From Clostridium sp. (lineage in GTDB: Bacteria; Bacillota; Clostridia; Lachnospirales; Lachnospiraceae): a stretch of 64,000 bases of DNA. The notes beneath the pieces are model-generated. The model did not search any database, was not told where the DNA came from, and saw only the letters and a program-made list of their open reading frames with translations. The position numbers were made by a program, and so were the translations under genes. Below, in pieces: positions 45,544 through 54,199 of this stretch (its first letter is position 1; every line of letters begins with the position of its first letter). The DNA lies in contig SFNH01000002.1 in the NCBI GenBank assembly GCA_004554205.1, forward strand, positions 1 through 64,000. Reading direction: 5' to 3'.

Positions 45544-46560
45544 ATTTATAAGCATACTTTGATTTTTCTCAAGTTCATATGCTAATTCTTCCTCTGTGGG
45601 CAATACTGTCATATATTTTGAAGCAAAAATGTGTTTACTGTCATTCAATACAGAATATTTTACAATCGTTTCATCCTTATCAGTACAAAGAATAATTCCG
45701 ATTGTTGGGTTATCATCCTGCGCCCGTTTCAAATCATCAAACATTCGGACATACATATCCATCTGTCCAATATCCTGATGCGTCAATTTATCTGTTTTTA
45801 AATCAATAATCACAAAGCATTTCAAAATATAATTGTAAAATACTAAGTCTAAAAAGAAATCACTGGTCTCAGTACTGATTCTCATCTGCCTTGCTACAAA
45901 CGAAAAGCCTTTTCCTAACTCTAATAAGAATTTCTGTATATGACTGAGAATCGCTCGTTCAAGTTCATTCTCTTTATATTCATAATTCTCTGGCAATCCC
46001 ATGAATTCAAGTATATATGGATCTTTTACGAATTCATAGTTTTCCACGGAAGAGTTTTCCAATTGTGTGGAAAGCATTCTTCTGTAAAATCCACTTTTTA
46101 TATTTCGTTCAAGTAACTTTACCGACCAACTTTCTTTAATCGCCTCCTGGATATAGTAATTGCGTTCTTCTTCTGAATCAAGACGCATGATACTTCTTAA
46201 ATGAGACCACGACAATTGGCTACACGCCGTGTAGCCAATTGAATCTTTTGGAAAAGTACGATAAAATTGACGGCAATTTTTTAAATTTGCAATAGAAAAT
46301 CCCGTACCAAACTCTCCAGAAAGTTCTTTTGACAAGTTACGGATGATATAATCTCCGTATTTGGCTCTGCCGGTTCCTTTCTGCTCCTGTTGTACAATTC
46401 TTTCTCCTATCTCCCAATAAGCTTTAGACATAATGGAATTAACACTTTTATATGCTGAATTCCTTGCTGTTTGTAAAATGTATCGAACATCATCATAAAA
46501 TTTCTGTTCTTCTTTTGTTGAAGATAAATATATCTCAGATTTACTCTTTTTAATTTCCAA
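45520..46560 (-). CDS. DUF1016 (YhcG-like PD-(D/E)XK nuclease) family protein
   Basis: A 346-residue protein with the DUF1016 N-terminal domain (SAYKSVNSIMSKAYWEIGERIVQQEQ, LSKELSGEFGTGFSIANLKNCRQFY, QLSWSHLRSIMRLD) and the C-terminal nuclease domain with DFFLDLVFYNYILKCFVIIDLKTDKL, where the D-x-K core is visible. Members occur with restriction and defence loci. The start is a TTG after GAGGAGG at 7-nt spacing. Base composition is clearly AT-rich against GC-rich neighbours, so it is likely a transferred gene. A perfect 29-nt palindrome lies inside it at 46213-46241. Confidence 0.88.
   Translation of the reverse strand: MEIKKSKSEIYLSSTKEEQKFYDDVRYILQTARNSAYKSVNSIMSKAYWEIGERIVQQEQKGTGRAKYGDYIIRNLSKELSGEFGTGFSIANLKNCRQFYRTFPKDSIGYTACSQLSWSHLRSIMRLDSEEERNYYIQEAIKESWSVKLLERNIKSGFYRRMLSTQLENSSVENYEFVKDPYILEFMGLPENYEYKENELERAILSHIQKFLLELGKGFSFVARQMRISTETSDFFLDLVFYNYILKCFVIIDLKTDKLTHQDIGQMDMYVRMFDDLKRAQDDNPTIGIILCTDKDETIVKYSVLNDSKHIFASKYMTVLPTEEELAYELEKNQSMLINNISQTNE
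46213..46241. repeat. Perfect palindrome inside the DUF1016 gene
   Basis: Arms CAATTGGCTACACG and CGTGTAGCCAATTG with a single central base. It encodes SIGYTACSQLSW of the protein, just before the conserved LSWSH motif. Confidence 0.9.
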
Positions 46561-46628
46561 TCACTTGCCTCCTCATCGTTTCCCTGACTATTTCTATTTT
46601 CTTCCATTACTATATCTTCCGTTATCTG

Positions 46629-46655
46629 CAACTTGTGCAAATATTGCACAAGTTG
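46629..46655. promoter_or_regulatory. Palindrome upstream of the DUF1016 gene
   Basis: CAACTTGTGCAA and TTGCACAAGTTG are perfect 12-bp arms around ATA, about 70 bp before the TTG start. It may be an operator or a hairpin in the leader. Confidence 0.6.
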
Positions 46656-46676
46656 TACTTTCCCCAAAAAGTTCAT

Positions 46677-46696
46677 CCGTACGGCTAAACTGTTAC
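46677..46696 (-). repeat. Repeat half-site upstream of the DUF1016 gene
   Basis: Read on the minus strand GTAACAGTTTAGCC then GTACGG: a type 2 arm without its partner. Confidence 0.65.
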
Positions 46697-46737
46697 AATT
46701 ATACACCTTATCTTATCCGAATGCAAACCTTCTTTGG

Positions 46738-46941
46738 GTAACAGTCCCCTCGGCCGCGGGCGGGATTTTCGCTTTTGTTCGGTCGACGGGTGTAAAACTT
46801 TTGCTGTAACTGTTCAGTGCCTTCACAGTTACAGGCAAAAATCCATGAAAATTGCCTTCGGCAATGGGATTTTTGCCTACAACCGCCACGACGACCCCAG
46901 CCGCTTACGCCCGGAAGACAGGCCCGGTGACGATAGCGAGG
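46738..46941 (+). repeat. Composite repeat: type 1 element nested in type 2
   Basis: The outer part starts GTAACAGTCCCCTCGG, then CGCTTTTGTTCGGTCGACGG and GTGTAAAACTTTTGCT as in 6886-7112. At 46806-46896 a type 1 copy interrupts it (GTAACTGTTCAGTGCCTTCA to the GCAATGGGATTTTTGCCTAC arm and on). The outer element then resumes as CCAGCCGCTTACGCCCGGA. The whole gap 46561-47067 has no gene besides these repeats, a palindrome and the MATE promoter. Confidence 0.85.
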
Positions 46942-46976
46942 CTTCCGAAGCGAGGTCTGCGCTAGCGCCCCCGCCC

Positions 46977-47004
46977 TTGACTTTCCGGGGAATCAGTGTA
47001 TAAT
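46977..47004 (+). promoter_or_regulatory. Predicted promoter of the MATE gene
   Basis: TTGACT (46977-46982) and TATAAT (46999-47004) with a 16-bp spacer, directly after the composite repeat. Confidence 0.75.
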
Positions 47005-47067
47005 ACTTCTTTATCTCACCGTTTGCTTAAAAACAGTGACAGAAATATAGAAAAAGAGGGGAACTTA

Positions 47068-48432
47068 ATGACACAGGACAAAGAATTTCTCGGAAGAGAG
47101 CCGATCGGGAAGCTTTTGTTTAAACTGGCGATCCCGACGCTTGCCGCGCAGATCATCAACATGCTCTACAACATTGTGGACCGCATCTACATCGGCCATA
47201 TCCCGGAGGTGGGCGCGCTGGCGCTGACCGGAGTCGGCGTGTGTATGCCGCTCATCATGATCGTGTCGGCATTTGCCGCACTGGTCGGGAGCGGCGGCGC
47301 ACCGCGGGCATCCATCTACATGGGGAAAGGGGAGCCGGAGAACGCGGAGAAAACGCTCGGCAACTGTTTTTCACTCCAGATCATCATTTCACTGGTTTTG
47401 ACCGCGGTACTGCTCACCTGCAGCCGGAGCCTCCTGCTGGCATTCGGCGCAAGCGAAAACACCATCGAGTACGCAGTCCGCTATATGAATATCTACGCCA
47501 TCGGAACCATCTTTGTGCAGATGACCTTAGGCATGAATGCCTTTATCACCGCACAGGGGTTTGCGAAGACCGGTATGCTCTCCGTGCTGATCGGCGCGGT
47601 CTGCAATATCATTCTGGACCCCATCCTGATCTACGGGCTAAACATGGGCGTGCAGGGCGCCGCTCTGGCGACCATACTCTCCCAGGCTGTCTCCTGCGTC
47701 TGGGTGCTCTCCTTCCTCCTCGGGAAAAAGAGCTTCCTCAAGATCCGCAGGTGCAATCTGGCGCTTAAGAAAGAAATCATCCTGCCCTGCCTGGCGCTCG
47801 GCGTTTCCATGTTCATCATGCAGGCAAGCGAGAGCATCATCTCCGTTTGCTTTAACTCCTCGCTGCTTAAATACGGCGGCGACATCGCAGTGGGCGCCAT
47901 GACCATCCTCACCAGCGTCATGCAGTTTGCAATGCTTCCGCTCCAGGGGCTCGGACAGGGCGCGCAGCCCATTATCAGCTTTAACTTCGGCGCAAAAAAC
48001 AGGAGCCGCGTAAAGGACACCTTTTATCTTCTCTTAAAGAGCAACCTGATCTACTCCGTCCTTTTATGGCTCCTTGTCATGACATTCCCGCAGGTATTTG
48101 CCGCTATCTTCACCTCGGATCCGGCGCTGCTTTCCTTCACAAAAGACGCCCTCCGCATCTACATGGCAAGCACATTCCTGTTTGGGATCCAGATCGCGTG
48201 CCAGATGACCTTTACCTCCATCGGCAATGCCAAAGCCTCCATCATGGTCGCTGTCATGCGGAAATTTATTCTGCTCCTGCCGCTCATCTACCTGCTGCCG
48301 CAGATCTTCCGCGCAGACCGGGTGACGGCGGTGTACTTAGCGGAGCCAGTCGCCGACTTTTTTGCGGTCACCTTCACCATATTCCTCTTCCGCTCGCAGT
48401 TTAAGAAGGCTCTCGCGGACATGGAGAGGTAA
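47068..48432 (+). CDS. MATE family efflux transporter
   Basis: A 454-residue protein with twelve membrane helices in two MATE repeats (LAIPTLAAQIINMLYNIVDRIYIG; LQGLGQGAQPIISFNFGAKN). It exports drugs or cationic metabolites using a Na+ or H+ gradient; the substrate is unknown. The start at 47068 follows AGAGGGGAACTTA. The last 32 bp overlap the convergent PAP2 gene. Confidence 0.93.
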   Translation: MTQDKEFLGREPIGKLLFKLAIPTLAAQIINMLYNIVDRIYIGHIPEVGALALTGVGVCMPLIMIVSAFAALVGSGGAPRASIYMGKGEPENAEKTLGNCFSLQIIISLVLTAVLLTCSRSLLLAFGASENTIEYAVRYMNIYAIGTIFVQMTLGMNAFITAQGFAKTGMLSVLIGAVCNIILDPILIYGLNMGVQGAALATILSQAVSCVWVLSFLLGKKSFLKIRRCNLALKKEIILPCLALGVSMFIMQASESIISVCFNSSLLKYGGDIAVGAMTILTSVMQFAMLPLQGLGQGAQPIISFNFGAKNRSRVKDTFYLLLKSNLIYSVLLWLLVMTFPQVFAAIFTSDPALLSFTKDALRIYMASTFLFGIQIACQMTFTSIGNAKASIMVAVMRKFILLLPLIYLLPQIFRADRVTAVYLAEPVADFFAVTFTIFLFRSQFKKALADMER

Positions 48433-48961
48433 AATACGCTTTCCCCATATGCCATATGAGACGCGCTGACGCCCAGGCGATCAAAAAGCCTCCCAGCACG
48501 TCGGTCGGGTAATGGACGCCCACATACAGCCTGGAAAACGCGATCAGCGCCGCAAGCGCGACGCTTATCATCCCCCAGGGCTTCGGCAGCATCCGCCGGT
48601 ACATCAGCGCCGCGGCAAAGGCGGCGCAGGTGTGCCCCGATGGGAACGAGAAATCCACCTGCGGGGGAATCAGGAGAAGAATCTCCGGGTGCGCATCGTA
48701 GGGCCGCACCCGGGCGACCCAGGGCTTTATCAGCAGGTTCGTAAACAGTGCGCCAAGCGCCATTGCGCCAAACGCCGCGATGCCTGCTTTTCTTGTCTTC
48801 GGGAAAGCAAGCAGGACGAGCGATGTCACGACCCAGAACCAGCCGCTGTTCCCCAGAAAACTAACTGCGCGAAAAAACCCGTTTAGCGCATCGACCCGCA
48901 GATACTCCTGTATAAACATCAAAATTCCAATATCAATCTGATGAATCCACACCGGAAGCAT
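48401..48961 (-). CDS. PAP2 family membrane phosphatase
   Basis: A 186-residue membrane protein with the three PAP2 phosphatase motifs: KPWVARVRP, PSGHTCA and SRLYVGVHYPTD. Likely acts on lipid phosphates such as undecaprenyl pyrophosphate or phosphatidylglycerol phosphate. AGAGGGAGAAGA precedes the ATG. Confidence 0.92.
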   Translation of the reverse strand: MLPVWIHQIDIGILMFIQEYLRVDALNGFFRAVSFLGNSGWFWVVTSLVLLAFPKTRKAGIAAFGAMALGALFTNLLIKPWVARVRPYDAHPEILLLIPPQVDFSFPSGHTCAAFAAALMYRRMLPKPWGMISVALAALIAFSRLYVGVHYPTDVLGGFLIAWASARLIWHMGKAYFTSPCPREPS

Positions 48962-48985
48962 TCTTCTCCCTCTCCGTTTATAACA

Positions 48986-49011
48986 ACAGTTCAGCCGTGC
49001 GGCTGAACTGT
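48986..49011. repeat. Repeat palindrome after the rnf operon
   Basis: ACAGTTCAGCCG and CGGCTGAACTGT are perfect 12-bp arms around TG. It starts 11 bp past the rnfB stop and lies in front of the PAP2 gene. There is no T tract in either direction. Confidence 0.9.
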
Positions 49012-49022
49012 CACCGTTTTAT

Positions 49023-49814
49023 CTACAAAATCACCTTCGCCGGACACTTCTCGGCGCACTTTCCGCAGTTCGTGCACTTGCTGTAGTCGATCACAGCCAC
49101 ATTGTTATCCATGTGGATCGCGTCAAACTCACACTGCTTCGTGCACAGCGTACAGCCGATACACCCGCTGTCGCACTTTGCCTTCACGTCCTTGCCCTTA
49201 TCGTGGGAGGAGCACTGTACCAGATGCTCTGCACGGTACGGCACAAGCTCGATCAAATGATTCGGGCAGGCCGCCACGCACTTTCCGCAGGCCACGCATT
49301 TCTCCCTGTCAACCAGCGCCACGCCGTCCACCACATGAATCGCGTCAAACGCGCATGCCTTCACACAGGAGCCGTAGCCCATGCAGCCGTAGGCGCACGC
49401 CTTCTCGCCCGCGCCCGGCACGACCGCGGCCTTGGCGCAGTCGTCAATTCCAAAGTAATGATACTGCACGCGCGTCTTATCGCAGGTGCCTTTACATTTT
49501 ACAAAGGCGACCTTCTTCTCCGTCTCGCCGCTCTCCACTCCCATGATCGCCGCGATCCGGTCCGCCACCGCCTGACCGCCCACGGGGCAGGCGTTTACCG
49601 GAGCGCTGCCTGCCGCAATGGCGCTCGCCAGACCGTCACAGCCCGCAAAGCCGCAGCCGCCGCAGTTATTTCCGGGAAGCTCAGCGCGCACCAGAATCTC
49701 TTTCTCATCTACCTCTACCTTAAACTTCTCGCTGGCAAATCCGAGGAGCACACCGATGATGATACCGATCGCACCGATGATACCCGCTGCCATAAGCAAA
49801 CCCATCATATCCAT
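49023..49814 (-). CDS. rnfB: Electron transport complex subunit RnfB
   Basis: A 263-residue iron-sulfur subunit. One N-terminal helix, the 4Fe-4S domain NNCGGCGFAGCDGLASAI, and several ferredoxin motifs: CVACGKCVAACP, CIGCTLCTKQCEF, CTNCGKCAEKCP. It passes electrons from ferredoxin into the complex. Last gene of rnfCDGEAB. Confidence 0.96.
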   Translation of the reverse strand: MDMMGLLMAAGIIGAIGIIIGVLLGFASEKFKVEVDEKEILVRAELPGNNCGGCGFAGCDGLASAIAAGSAPVNACPVGGQAVADRIAAIMGVESGETEKKVAFVKCKGTCDKTRVQYHYFGIDDCAKAAVVPGAGEKACAYGCMGYGSCVKACAFDAIHVVDGVALVDREKCVACGKCVAACPNHLIELVPYRAEHLVQCSSHDKGKDVKAKCDSGCIGCTLCTKQCEFDAIHMDNNVAVIDYSKCTNCGKCAEKCPAKVIL

Positions 49815-49830
49815 CTTCCGCTACCTCCTC

Positions 49831-50406
49831 CTAGATCAGACCCGAAAAGCCCATGAACGCGATCGCCATCAGCCCGGAGGTGATCAGGACGATCGGCGAT
49901 CCCTTGAAATTGTGCGGGATATCGTTGTCCTCAATGCTCTCCCGGATGCTTGCAAGCAGCACGATCGCGATGGTGAAGCCCACTGCCGTGCCGAAGCCGT
50001 TTGCCACGCTGAAAATGAAGTTGTATTCCTTCTGGACATTTGTCAGGGCGGAGCCGAGCACCGCGCAGTTGGTCGTGATCAGGGGCAGGAACACGCCCAG
50101 CGCCTGATACAGGGAGGGCACATTCTTCTTAAGGAACATCTCAACAAGCTGTACCAGCGCGGCGATCACCAGGATAAAGGCGATGGTCTGCAGGTAGGTC
50201 ATATTGAGGGGAACCAGCACAAAGCTGTATACCAGGTTTGTCACGATCGAGGCCAGCACGATAACGAAGATCACCGCGCCGCCCATACCCAGGGAGGTCT
50301 CCACCTTCCTCGATACGCCGAGGAAGGGACACAGGCCCTGGAACTGGCTCAGGATAATGTTGTTTACCAGAGCCGCGCCAATAATTACCAAAATCAGTTC
50401 TTTCAT
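49831..50406 (-). CDS. rnfA: Electron transport complex subunit RnfA
   Basis: A 191-residue membrane protein with six helices (NNIILSQFQGLCPFLGVSRKV; VPSLYQALGVFLPLITTNCAVLG). RnfA and RnfE are related antiparallel subunits that hold a membrane [2Fe-2S] cluster; the Cys residues CPF and NCA are present. ATGA overlap with rnfE. Confidence 0.96.
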   Translation of the reverse strand: MKELILVIIGAALVNNIILSQFQGLCPFLGVSRKVETSLGMGGAVIFVIVLASIVTNLVYSFVLVPLNMTYLQTIAFILVIAALVQLVEMFLKKNVPSLYQALGVFLPLITTNCAVLGSALTNVQKEYNFIFSVANGFGTAVGFTIAIVLLASIRESIEDNDIPHNFKGSPIVLITSGLMAIAFMGFSGLI

Positions 50407-51212
50407 CTACTCGGCTCCTCCTGTTCATCTTTCTTTTCCATCTTTGCCTGCATCGCGGCCTCGCGCTTTTGAAGCTCCGCTTTCTGCGCGGCAAGCGCCT
50501 CCTCCTCGGCCTGAAGCCGCAGAGTTTCGAGTGTCACATGGTTGGACATGCAGGCGGAACCGGTGCAGTTTAAGCAATCGCCGCCGCACGCAAGCTTCGA
50601 GGACGTCTTTGACCCGTTTGTCGCGGACGGAGCCTTAAACTTATTCTGGAGCGCGGTAAGGCCGGCGAGCACGAAGAACGCGCCGGGTGCCAGACCAAAG
50701 ATCGCGATCCGGTACGCCTCGGGAACAAGCTCAATTCCGAAGATGGAGCCGGAGCCCAGGATCTCACGGAAGATGGCGATGCAGGTCAGGCCTACGGTGA
50801 AGCCGAGTCCCATGCCGATCCCATCGAACGTGGATGAGAGCACATCATTCTTTGCCGCGTACGCCTCCGCGCGGCCAAGGATGATACAGTTTACCACAAT
50901 CAACGGAATAAAGATTCCAAGCGATTCATAGAGGCTCGGAATAAATGCCTGCAAAATGAGCTGTACCATCGTAACCAGAGACGCCACGATCACAATGTAT
51001 GCCGGAATCCGGACACGGTCCGGGATGATCTTTCGCAGCGCCGAAATGATCAGGTTCGAGCAGATCAAAACCGCCGTGGTCGAAAGGCCCATGCCGACGC
51101 CGTTGACTGCCGTGGTGGTGACCGCAAGGGTCGGGCACATACCGAGCATCAGGACGAAAGTCGGATTCTCTTTGATAATGCCGTTGTATAAACGTTCTGC
51201 ACATTTATTCAT
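50403..51212 (-). CDS. rnfE: Electron transport complex subunit RnfE with a Cys-rich tail
   Basis: A 269-residue protein. Residues 1-195 are a normal RnfE with six helices (ENPTFVLMLGMCPTLAVTTTAVNG; IPLIVVNCIILGRAEAYA). A cytoplasmic extension follows, with CGGDCLNCTGSACMSN (Cys at about 209, 213, 216, 221) and then a charged coiled-coil-like tail of about 45 residues. The four Cys could bind a metal or Fe-S cluster (inference). The ATG at 51212 follows AGGAGGTGGAAGTC; the frame opens at a GTG at 51221. Confidence 0.93.
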   Translation of the reverse strand: MNKCAERLYNGIIKENPTFVLMLGMCPTLAVTTTAVNGVGMGLSTTAVLICSNLIISALRKIIPDRVRIPAYIVIVASLVTMVQLILQAFIPSLYESLGIFIPLIVVNCIILGRAEAYAAKNDVLSSTFDGIGMGLGFTVGLTCIAIFREILGSGSIFGIELVPEAYRIAIFGLAPGAFFVLAGLTALQNKFKAPSATNGSKTSSKLACGGDCLNCTGSACMSNHVTLETLRLQAEEEALAAQKAELQKREAAMQAKMEKKDEQEEPSR

Positions 51213-51224
51213 GACTTCCACCTC

Positions 51225-51833
51225 CTACTGCGCCAGGCAGTTCTTTACAAAATAAACTGCCCCGTTGACCGCCCCGGTAACTGCGTTTGACGTGATGGTC
51301 GCGCCGCTTAACGCATCAATCTCATTGTCCGCGGACGCGCCGCCCTTCGTCACGGTAAACGAATCCACATTCTTGCCTGCGTATTGCGCCTTCCACTCCG
51401 GTTCCTCCGCATTCATGCCAAGCCCCGCCGTCTCGGAGATCGAGAGGAATTCGATGCCATTCACCGTACCGTCCTCCCTGAACCCTACGGAGACTGTGAT
51501 CGCACCGCCAAAGCCGTCCTTTGACGTCGCGGTCACCACATAGCCCGCTGCCGCGCCGGACGCGTCAAGGCCGGAAACCGCCTCATCTACGGTCACATTG
51601 CCGTAGCCAAGACCCGCGATCGCCTCATTTGCCGCGGTGAGCTTATCCGCCAGATCGTTCTTAAACTCTGCCGCCTCCGGCAGCACCGCACGGTAAGCGT
51701 CCGCCTTCGCCGCGATCTCTGCCGCCGCGATCGGCTCCTTTGTCACCTCATACACAGCGCCGAGAGCTGCGCCGGAGACGATCGTGATCGCAAAGAGAAT
51801 CAGGGCGTCCTTCATAAATCCACCTTTACTCAT
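51225..51833 (-). CDS. rnfG: Electron transport complex subunit RnfG (flavinylated)
   Basis: A 202-residue protein with an N-terminal helix and an FMN-binding domain. The covalent flavin Thr motif is in DALSGATITSNAV. An ApbE flavin transferase is needed but not in the window. The ATG overlaps the rnfD stop. Confidence 0.95.
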   Translation of the reverse strand: MSKGGFMKDALILFAITIVSGAALGAVYEVTKEPIAAAEIAAKADAYRAVLPEAAEFKNDLADKLTAANEAIAGLGYGNVTVDEAVSGLDASGAAAGYVVTATSKDGFGGAITVSVGFREDGTVNGIEFLSISETAGLGMNAEEPEWKAQYAGKNVDSFTVTKGGASADNEIDALSGATITSNAVTGAVNGAVYFVKNCLAQ

Positions 51834-52756
51834 TTTGCCTTGCCCTCCTTTCCAAATGCCCGCGGAAGGGTTGCCCGCTCAATCAGCGGAACCAGAAGGT
51901 TGCTTAAAATGATCGCGTAGGAGACGCCCTCCGCGGAGCCGCCGAAAATGCGGAACAGTCCGGTCAGCACGCCGAGCAAAACGCCAAACACGATCTGACC
52001 CGTCGGGGTGATCGGACTCGTCACATAGTCAGTCGCCATGAAAAATGCGCCGAAGATCAGCCCGCCGCCGCAGATATGCGCCAGCACATAGCCCGGATTC
52101 TGCTTCCCGAAGATAAACACGAATACCGCTACCGTAAGGATATATGTAAGCGGAATCCGGAGGGAGATCACCTTTCTCGCCACAAGGTACGCGGCGCCGA
52201 TGAGCAGGGCAACGACCGACACCTCACCGATGGTTCCCGGAATCTTGCCGATGAACATGGCAGCCAGATCCACGTTCTTTCCCGCCTTCACCATCGCAAG
52301 CGGAGTTGCGCCGCTCACGCCGTCCAGCGAAAAGCTTGACATCTGGCTGGTGAAGGAGATCAGCAGGAAGCACCTCGCAGCTAACGCCGGGTTCATAAAG
52401 TTCTGTCCAAGGCCGCCGTAAAGCTGCTTCACCACGATGATTGCAAATACGCCGCCGAGCGCGGGAATCCACACCGGGATATCCGCCGGCATATTGAGCG
52501 CCAGGATCATTCCTGTGACCACCGCGCTGAAATCGGAGATGGTAACGGGTTTATCAAGCAACTTTTCAAACAGATATTCACTCACCACGCAGGCAAATAC
52601 GGTGATCGCCAGCACAAGCAGCGCGTGCGCCCCGAACTGAAATACGCCGAACGCCGCCGCCGGAAGCATGGCGATCGCCACGTCCGTCATAATGCTCTGG
52701 GTGGTCTCCCCGCTCCGCACATGCGGGGAGGACGATACGTTTAATAATTTATTCAT
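51830..52756 (-). CDS. rnfD: Electron transport complex subunit RnfD (flavinylated)
   Basis: A 308-residue membrane protein with about eight to ten helices; the flavinylation motif is DGVSGATPLAMV. FMNPALAARCFLLIS and TDYVTSPITPTGQ are family marks. It helps couple electron flow to Na+ or H+ pumping. Confidence 0.95.
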   Translation of the reverse strand: MNKLLNVSSSPHVRSGETTQSIMTDVAIAMLPAAAFGVFQFGAHALLVLAITVFACVVSEYLFEKLLDKPVTISDFSAVVTGMILALNMPADIPVWIPALGGVFAIIVVKQLYGGLGQNFMNPALAARCFLLISFTSQMSSFSLDGVSGATPLAMVKAGKNVDLAAMFIGKIPGTIGEVSVVALLIGAAYLVARKVISLRIPLTYILTVAVFVFIFGKQNPGYVLAHICGGGLIFGAFFMATDYVTSPITPTGQIVFGVLLGVLTGLFRIFGGSAEGVSYAIILSNLLVPLIERATLPRAFGKEGKAK

Positions 52757-54096
52757 GCCTTACTTCCCCCCTGTGCTTTTTTTCTGCGGTTTGCCGCCAC
52801 AGTCTTTCTCATTTCCTTAAACGCCTGGGTGAGCGGGCGCTTCGCCGGGCAGATATAGGCGCAGCTTCCGCACTCCACGCACTCCATGCCGTTTAACTTC
52901 TCAAAGGTATCGCAGTCGCCCTTTAAGGCCGCTCTCATCATCTTAGGCGGAACAAGCCTGCTCGGGCACACGCCGACGCACTTTCCGCAGCGGATACAAG
53001 GGGTCGGCTCATTTGCCGCCACCTGATCTCTCGTCATGGCAAGCAGCGCGGAATTGGTCTTTGTCACCGGGATATCGGTGGTAAACAGCGCCATCCCCAT
53101 CATCGGGCCGCCCGCGATGAGCTTCTCCGGCGCGGTCTTAAAGCCGCCCGCAGCCTCGATGAGCTCCTGCATATTCGTGCCGAGCCTGACGCTGAAATTC
53201 TGCGGGCTTGCGATGGCATCACCGGTCACGGTCACGATCCTCTGCATGAGCGGGGTAGATTTACACACCGCCATGTAGACCGCGCGGACTGTGTCTACAT
53301 TGTCAACAATACAGCCAACGTCCGCCGGAAGCATGGAGGAATTCACCCTGCGCCCGGTCACCGCATAGATCAGCGAGCGCTCGCCGCCCTGCGGGTACTT
53401 TGTCTTAAGCGGGCACACCTCAATCCGCGGCTCGCCCTTTACAAGCTCTGTCATCTTCCTGATCGCCTCGGGCTTATTGTCCTCGATCGCGATCACACCC
53501 TTTGCGTTCTCAAAGAGCTGCAGGATCACCTTCAGCCCGTCGATCACCTTTTCCGGCTCCTCTAACATGATCCGGTAGTCGCTTGTCAGATACGGCTCGC
53601 ACTCCGCGCCGTTGACGAGTATATATTCAATGGCATTATCATCTTTTGGCGTCAGCTTTACATGGGTCGGAAAGCCCGCGCCGCCGAGACCCACAATACC
53701 CGCCTCTTTTATAATACTGCGGATCTCCTGCTTTGTGAGCGCCGCCGGATCACGGTCAGCGCCCAGGCCCTCCGCCTCCGTGTACGCGCCGTCATTCTCC
53801 ACGACGACGGACTCGACCATCGCGCCGCTCGCGACACGTCTCGGCTCAATCGCCTTTACCGTGCCGGACACGGAGCAGATGACATTCGCTGAGATAAAGC
53901 CGCCCGCTTCGCCGATCTTCTGCCCCGCCAGAACCTTATCCCCCTTCGCCACCAGCGCGGAGGCGGGAGCGCCGATGTGCTGGGACAGGGGATACACGAG
54001 TTCTCCCTTCGGCATCAGGCTCTGTACGGGCTTGTTCTCGGACAGCTCTTTCCCCTCATACGGGTGGACGCCGCCTTTAAATGTAGACAATCCCAT
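52753..54096 (-). CDS. rnfC: Electron transport complex subunit RnfC
   Basis: A 447-residue peripheral subunit: NAD(H)/FMN domain with GLGGAGFPTHVKL, an SLBB-type segment, and two 4Fe-4S motifs CIRCGKCVGVCPSRL and CVECGSCAYICPAKR. First gene of the operon. The start at 54096 (MGLSTFKGGVHP) follows GGGAAAGGTTG; the frame is open to 54141. Confidence 0.96.
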   Translation of the reverse strand: MGLSTFKGGVHPYEGKELSENKPVQSLMPKGELVYPLSQHIGAPASALVAKGDKVLAGQKIGEAGGFISANVICSVSGTVKAIEPRRVASGAMVESVVVENDGAYTEAEGLGADRDPAALTKQEIRSIIKEAGIVGLGGAGFPTHVKLTPKDDNAIEYILVNGAECEPYLTSDYRIMLEEPEKVIDGLKVILQLFENAKGVIAIEDNKPEAIRKMTELVKGEPRIEVCPLKTKYPQGGERSLIYAVTGRRVNSSMLPADVGCIVDNVDTVRAVYMAVCKSTPLMQRIVTVTGDAIASPQNFSVRLGTNMQELIEAAGGFKTAPEKLIAGGPMMGMALFTTDIPVTKTNSALLAMTRDQVAANEPTPCIRCGKCVGVCPSRLVPPKMMRAALKGDCDTFEKLNGMECVECGSCAYICPAKRPLTQAFKEMRKTVAANRRKKAQGGSKA

Positions 54097-54166
54097 CAAC
54101 CTTTCCCTTCTTTCTATCCATTTTCTGTTTCTTCCCGGCAAAATGTGTCATTCTGCCATCTATAAT

Positions 54167-54195
54167 AGTATAGCATAATTGCGGGGGTGAGACAA
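54167..54195 (-). promoter_or_regulatory. Predicted promoter of the rnf operon
   Basis: On the minus strand TTGTCT (54190-54195) and TATACT (54167-54172), 17 bp apart, giving a leader of about 65 nt before rnfC. Confidence 0.7.
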
Positions 54196-54199
54196 TTCC

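Noticed and set aside
46407..46706. Open frame of 99 codons overlapping the start of the DUF1016 gene, suggesting a frameshift
   Set aside because: The DUF1016 domain is complete from the TTG at 46560, which has a well-placed GAGGAGG; the upstream frame adds nothing recognisable.
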